Part shown: one piece after another, positions 61,591-64,000 of the stretch
How the letters are laid out: every line of letters begins with the position of its first letter
How positions within the stretch are numbered: position 1 is the stretch's first letter
Assembly: GCF_009857595.1 (NCBI RefSeq)
Contig: NZ_WWCU01000017.1
Location: 62,001 to 126,000 of the forward strand
Direction: 5' to 3'
Length of the DNA: 64,000 bases
DNA from: Pseudoduganella aquatica
GTDB taxonomy: Bacteria; Pseudomonadota; Gammaproteobacteria; Burkholderiales; Burkholderiaceae_D
Program-made: the position numbers and the translations under genes
Notes under the pieces: model-generated
Database searches by the model: none
What the model was told of the DNA's origin: nothing
The model's input: only the letters and a program-made list of their open reading frames with translations

Positions 61591-63063
61591 GTGTGCCTTG
61601 CTAAGGCACGATTGATCAGTCGGTGAAAATTCCGACCTGGCTAACTCGCGCTCCGGCCAGAAGCACAAGGGGCGGTTCAGGAGGCAACGAATGGACTGAA
61701 GCACTTCTTGAAAAGGCCTCTTTGGGAGGCCAGCGAGCCATGCGGGCCGCAACGTGAGTGAACACTGAGCAGGCCTCGAAACGTCGTCGTGGATGCCGAC
61801 TCGCCATAATAACGAGGAAGGCCGACGGCGGCACCGAAGCGAGCGTGAAACGCAGGTGCCGCGTCCACCGGGGTAGTGGTGGCAGCACGCATGGTATGGG
61901 TTAATCGTGCAACAAGGGAGGTCCGTGATGGTGATCCACAGGCAATCGATCAACGACGACCTCGCGAGGGGTGGAGTCGGCCATTGCGGATGGCGGATGG
62001 GGGGGTAGTAGTGACGAAGCTGGGTAACGCCGGTGGAGCGAAGGCCCCCTGTTCCGGTGCAAACGTTCAAAGCAGGAAGAACCCGGGGATTGGCGTACGC
62101 CTATCAACCCCGCTTGACTCGGTTCGGACCTTGCAGAGCGCGTTGCAGGCGAAAGCCAAGAGCGAAGCAGCCTATCGGTTCTACAGCCTGTGGGACAAGG
62201 TGTGCCGCGATGATGTTTTGTACGAAGCCTACCGGCGCTGCCGCGCCAATCGCGGCGCCGCCGGGGTGGATGGCGAAACTTTCGCGGACATCGAAGACTA
62301 CGGGCTGGCGAGCTGGCTGCAAAGATTGAGGCAGGAGCTGCGCACCAAGTCGTATCGGTGCGCGCCCCTGCTGCGTGTATGGATTCCCAAAGCAAATGGC
62401 GGACAACGTCCGCTGGGCATTCCAACCGTCCGCGACCGTGTGGCGCAGATGGCCGTTCTGCTCGTGATCGGTCCCATTTTCGATGGCGACCTGTTCCCCT
62501 GGCAGTATGGTTTCCGCGAAGGCATGGACGCCAAGATGGCACTGCGACGTATTCACTACGGCATCGCCGATAGGGGAGCGCGCGAAGTGGTGGATGCCGA
62601 CCTCGCTGATTACTTCAATACGATCCCTCACGGTCGGCTGCTGCGCTGTGTTGCGCGGCGGGTTGCCGATGGGACCGTGCTGGCGGTCATACGCCAGTGG
62701 CTTGATACCCCCGTTGTCGAACGGGACCACACGGGCGGGGAGACTCGCACGACGGTGGCACGGGACACCAATCGCGGTACACCGCAAGGAGGCGTTATCT
62801 CCCCGCTGTTGGCGAACCTGTACTTCCGTCGTTTCATGTTGGCGTGGTACCACGGTGGACATGCGCGGCGGCTACAAGCCGAAGTAGTCAACTACGCGGA
62901 CGACTTCGTGCTCCTGTGCCGACCCGGCATGGGGCAAGAGGCGATGGTGACGATGCGGCACCTGATGTCCAAATTGGGCCTGACGGTCAACGATCAGAAG
63001 ACCCGGCTGGTCCAACTGCCTGAACAACGGTTTGATTTCCTTGGCTACACCGTAGGACAGTAA
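61591..63063 (+). mobile_element. Group II intron inserted in IS66 tnpC, 3' end lost
   Basis: The element begins at about 61591 with GTGTGCC, a group II-type 5' start, right after the broken tnpC codons for N-N-P-V. About 400 bases of ribozyme sequence without a gene follow (61591-61989), then the reverse transcriptase. The 3' ribozyme domains V and VI are missing, because an IS3-type element begins near 63063. It is antisense to tnpC. Confidence 0.75.
61990..63063 (+). pseudogene. Group II intron reverse transcriptase/maturase, truncated
   Basis: A 357-codon frame (from the ATG at 61990) encodes a group II intron reverse transcriptase: AAGVDGETF, GGQRPLGIPTVRDRVAQMAV, DADLADYFNTIPH, GTPQGGVISPLLANLY and the catalytic NYADDFVLLCR. 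It stops at FLGYTVGQ, where intact proteins go on for the maturase and DNA-binding parts. The IS3-type element cuts it here. The start is uncertain. Confidence 0.8.
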
Positions 63064-64000
63064 AGTGGACCCGTCAGTCAAGACACTTTGCCAGTTAGTT
63101 TAAGCTGTGCCCATTGCCACTTCCTCAGCTGCCCGGCGCTGTCCCGTACTATTCTTTTCCTGCGGCCTCTCGCCGTCATCGCCGAACCTGTCGACGATCA
63201 AGGCGCCGCCACCAACCCCGGCACTGTAGACCATGTCGGGCGTCTGGTAGCCCAACGATTGGTGCGGTCGCTCCGCGTTGTAGAACGCGAAATACTGCGC
63301 CAGGCCCACCATCAATTCCGCCATGTTGGCGTACCCCTTCAGATACACATCCTCGTACTTCACGTTGCGCCACAGCCGCTCGACGAAGATGTTGTCCAGC
63401 GCCCGCCCACGTCCGTCCATGCTGATGGTCACGCCTTCGCGCTTGAGCACGTCGGTGAAGGCCGCGCTGGTGAACTGCGAGCCCTGGTCGCTGTTGAACA
63501 CCTCCGGCCTTCCGTGATGGCGCAAGGCGTCCTCCAGGCAGTCCACGCAGAACGACGCGTCCATGCTGTTGCTGATGCGCCAGGACAGCACCTTGCGGCT
63601 GTACCAGTCGATGACAGCCACCAGATAGGCGAAGCCCCGCGCCAGCCGGATGTAGGTGATGTCTGTCGACCACACATGGTTGGGCCGCGTCACCGGCACG
63701 CCCCGCAACAGATACGGATAAACCTTGTGCTGCGGATGCGCCTTGCTCGTGTTCGGCCCCGGCGCCATGCCCGCCAAGCCCATGCTGCGCATTAGGCGCT
63801 GCACGCGCTTGCGGTTGACGACATGGCCGCCGTTTCGCAAAAACACCACCATCCGCCGGCTGCCGTAAAAGGGGCGCCTGGTGTACTCTTCGTCAATCAG
63901 TCCGCGCAGCTTCAGATCTTCCGCATCTTCGAGTTGGACCCGGCGCGCCGCTTCCATGCGTCGGTAGACCGAGGAGCGCGGCACGCCTGCCAGCTCGCAC
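63064..64000 (-). mobile_element. IS3-family element, right part outside the window
   Basis: The element begins near 63064 with TGGACCCGTCAGTC and the sequence AAGACACTTTGCC, followed by the orfB transposase. It interrupts the group II intron gene. The right end with orfA and the other terminal repeat lies beyond position 64000. Confidence 0.75.
63100..64000 (-). CDS. IS3-family transposase OrfB (partial at window edge)
   Basis: About 300 residues of an IS3 OrfB are present, opening CELAGVPRSSVYRRM at the right edge. The HTH_21 region is YTRRPFYGSRRMVVFLRN. The rve core shows WSTDITYIRL (D), FNSDQGSQFTS (D) and the E in DNIFVERLWRNVKYEDVYL, followed by FYNAERPHQSLGYQTP. The catalytic triad is intact. 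The start is outside the window; the frame is open at 63999. Confidence 0.9.
   Translation of the reverse strand, partial: CELAGVPRSSVYRRMEAARRVQLEDAEDLKLRGLIDEEYTRRPFYGSRRMVVFLRNGGHVVNRKRVQRLMRSMGLAGMAPGPNTSKAHPQHKVYPYLLRGVPVTRPNHVWSTDITYIRLARGFAYLVAVIDWYSRKVLSWRISNSMDASFCVDCLEDALRHHGRPEVFNSDQGSQFTSAAFTDVLKREGVTISMDGRGRALDNIFVERLWRNVKYEDVYLKGYANMAELMVGLAQYFAFYNAERPHQSLGYQTPDMVYSAGVGGGALIVDRFGDDGERPQEKNSTGQRRAAEEVAMGTA

Noticed and set aside
24055..64000. CRISPR array, tRNA or rRNA genes in the ICE
   Set aside because: No regularly spaced identical repeats with unique spacers and no recognisable tRNA cloverleaf or rRNA sequence were seen; the GCCACT repeats are too short and too close for CRISPR.

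Overview
The window looks like the chromosome of a GC-rich betaproteobacterium, most likely Oxalobacteraceae (Massilia/Duganella/Janthinobacterium type). This rests on protein resemblance (SmpB, RatA/RnfH, GuaB, GuaA, a DUF4124 protein), on GC-rich genes packed on both strands, and on REP-like GGCGGGTTA/TAACCCGCC hairpins. It has two halves. Positions 1 to about 24,050 are ordinary chromosome. Positions from about 24,050 to the right edge are an integrative and conjugative element (ICE) with an IncP/RK2-type transfer system. Its left end lies at the 3' end of guaA and its right end is outside the window.

Chromosomal part. Positions 1-9,100 hold an MFS transporter divergent from a LysR regulator, small domain-of-unknown-function proteins, a sirtuin, an HD-domain protein, a FlgO-like lipoprotein pair, smpB, ratA-rnfH and an orphan histidine kinase. 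Positions 9,898-20,155 hold a coherent sugar-acid locus on the minus strand: a LacI-type regulator, then gluconokinase, a TonB-dependent receptor, a GPH-type symporter, a GH94 phosphorylase whose GDWCDPMN motif suggests a cellobionate-type substrate, and a secreted GH3 beta-glucosidase. Gluconokinase next to this GH94 enzyme suggests cellobionate is taken up, split to gluconate plus glucose-1-phosphate, and fed into the pentose phosphate route. Paired TAGCGCTA operators sit before gluconokinase. guaB and guaA follow.

ICE part. The left boundary module has a terminator, TGTTGGT repeats, a tyrosine integrase and an AlpA-like excisionase with two unknown genes. A control module follows: KleE-like, KorB, an unknown gene, KfrA-like and KfrB-like. 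A two-gene GIY-YIG-like/YaaA-like cassette lies downstream of traK-traL-traM. A recognisable IncP oriT separates traK from traJ. Rightward genes are traJ, traI with an overlapping traH-like gene, traG, traF, a small acidic gene, and a 1283-residue ArdC/TraC-primase fusion. A small variable cluster comes next. Then a full leftward trbA-B-C-D-E-F-G-H-I-J-K-L-N set encodes the P-type type IV secretion system. Three copies of the 13-bp KorB operator (TTTAGCNGCTAAA) lie before the KleE/korB block, between traJ and traI, and before trbA, so the IncP regulatory circuit appears retained.

The right end (58,000-64,000) is a nest of mobile elements. It holds an IS5-like transposase remnant, an IS66 element whose tnpA is cut by the end of a second IS66, a group II intron inside that second IS66, and an IS3-family element that truncates the intron reverse transcriptase and runs off the window. 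No tRNA, rRNA or CRISPR array was seen. The best candidates for something undescribed are the GIY-YIG-like/YaaA-like cassette (31,057-32,540), the ArdC-repeat-TraC fusion, and the small cluster between traC and trbN.
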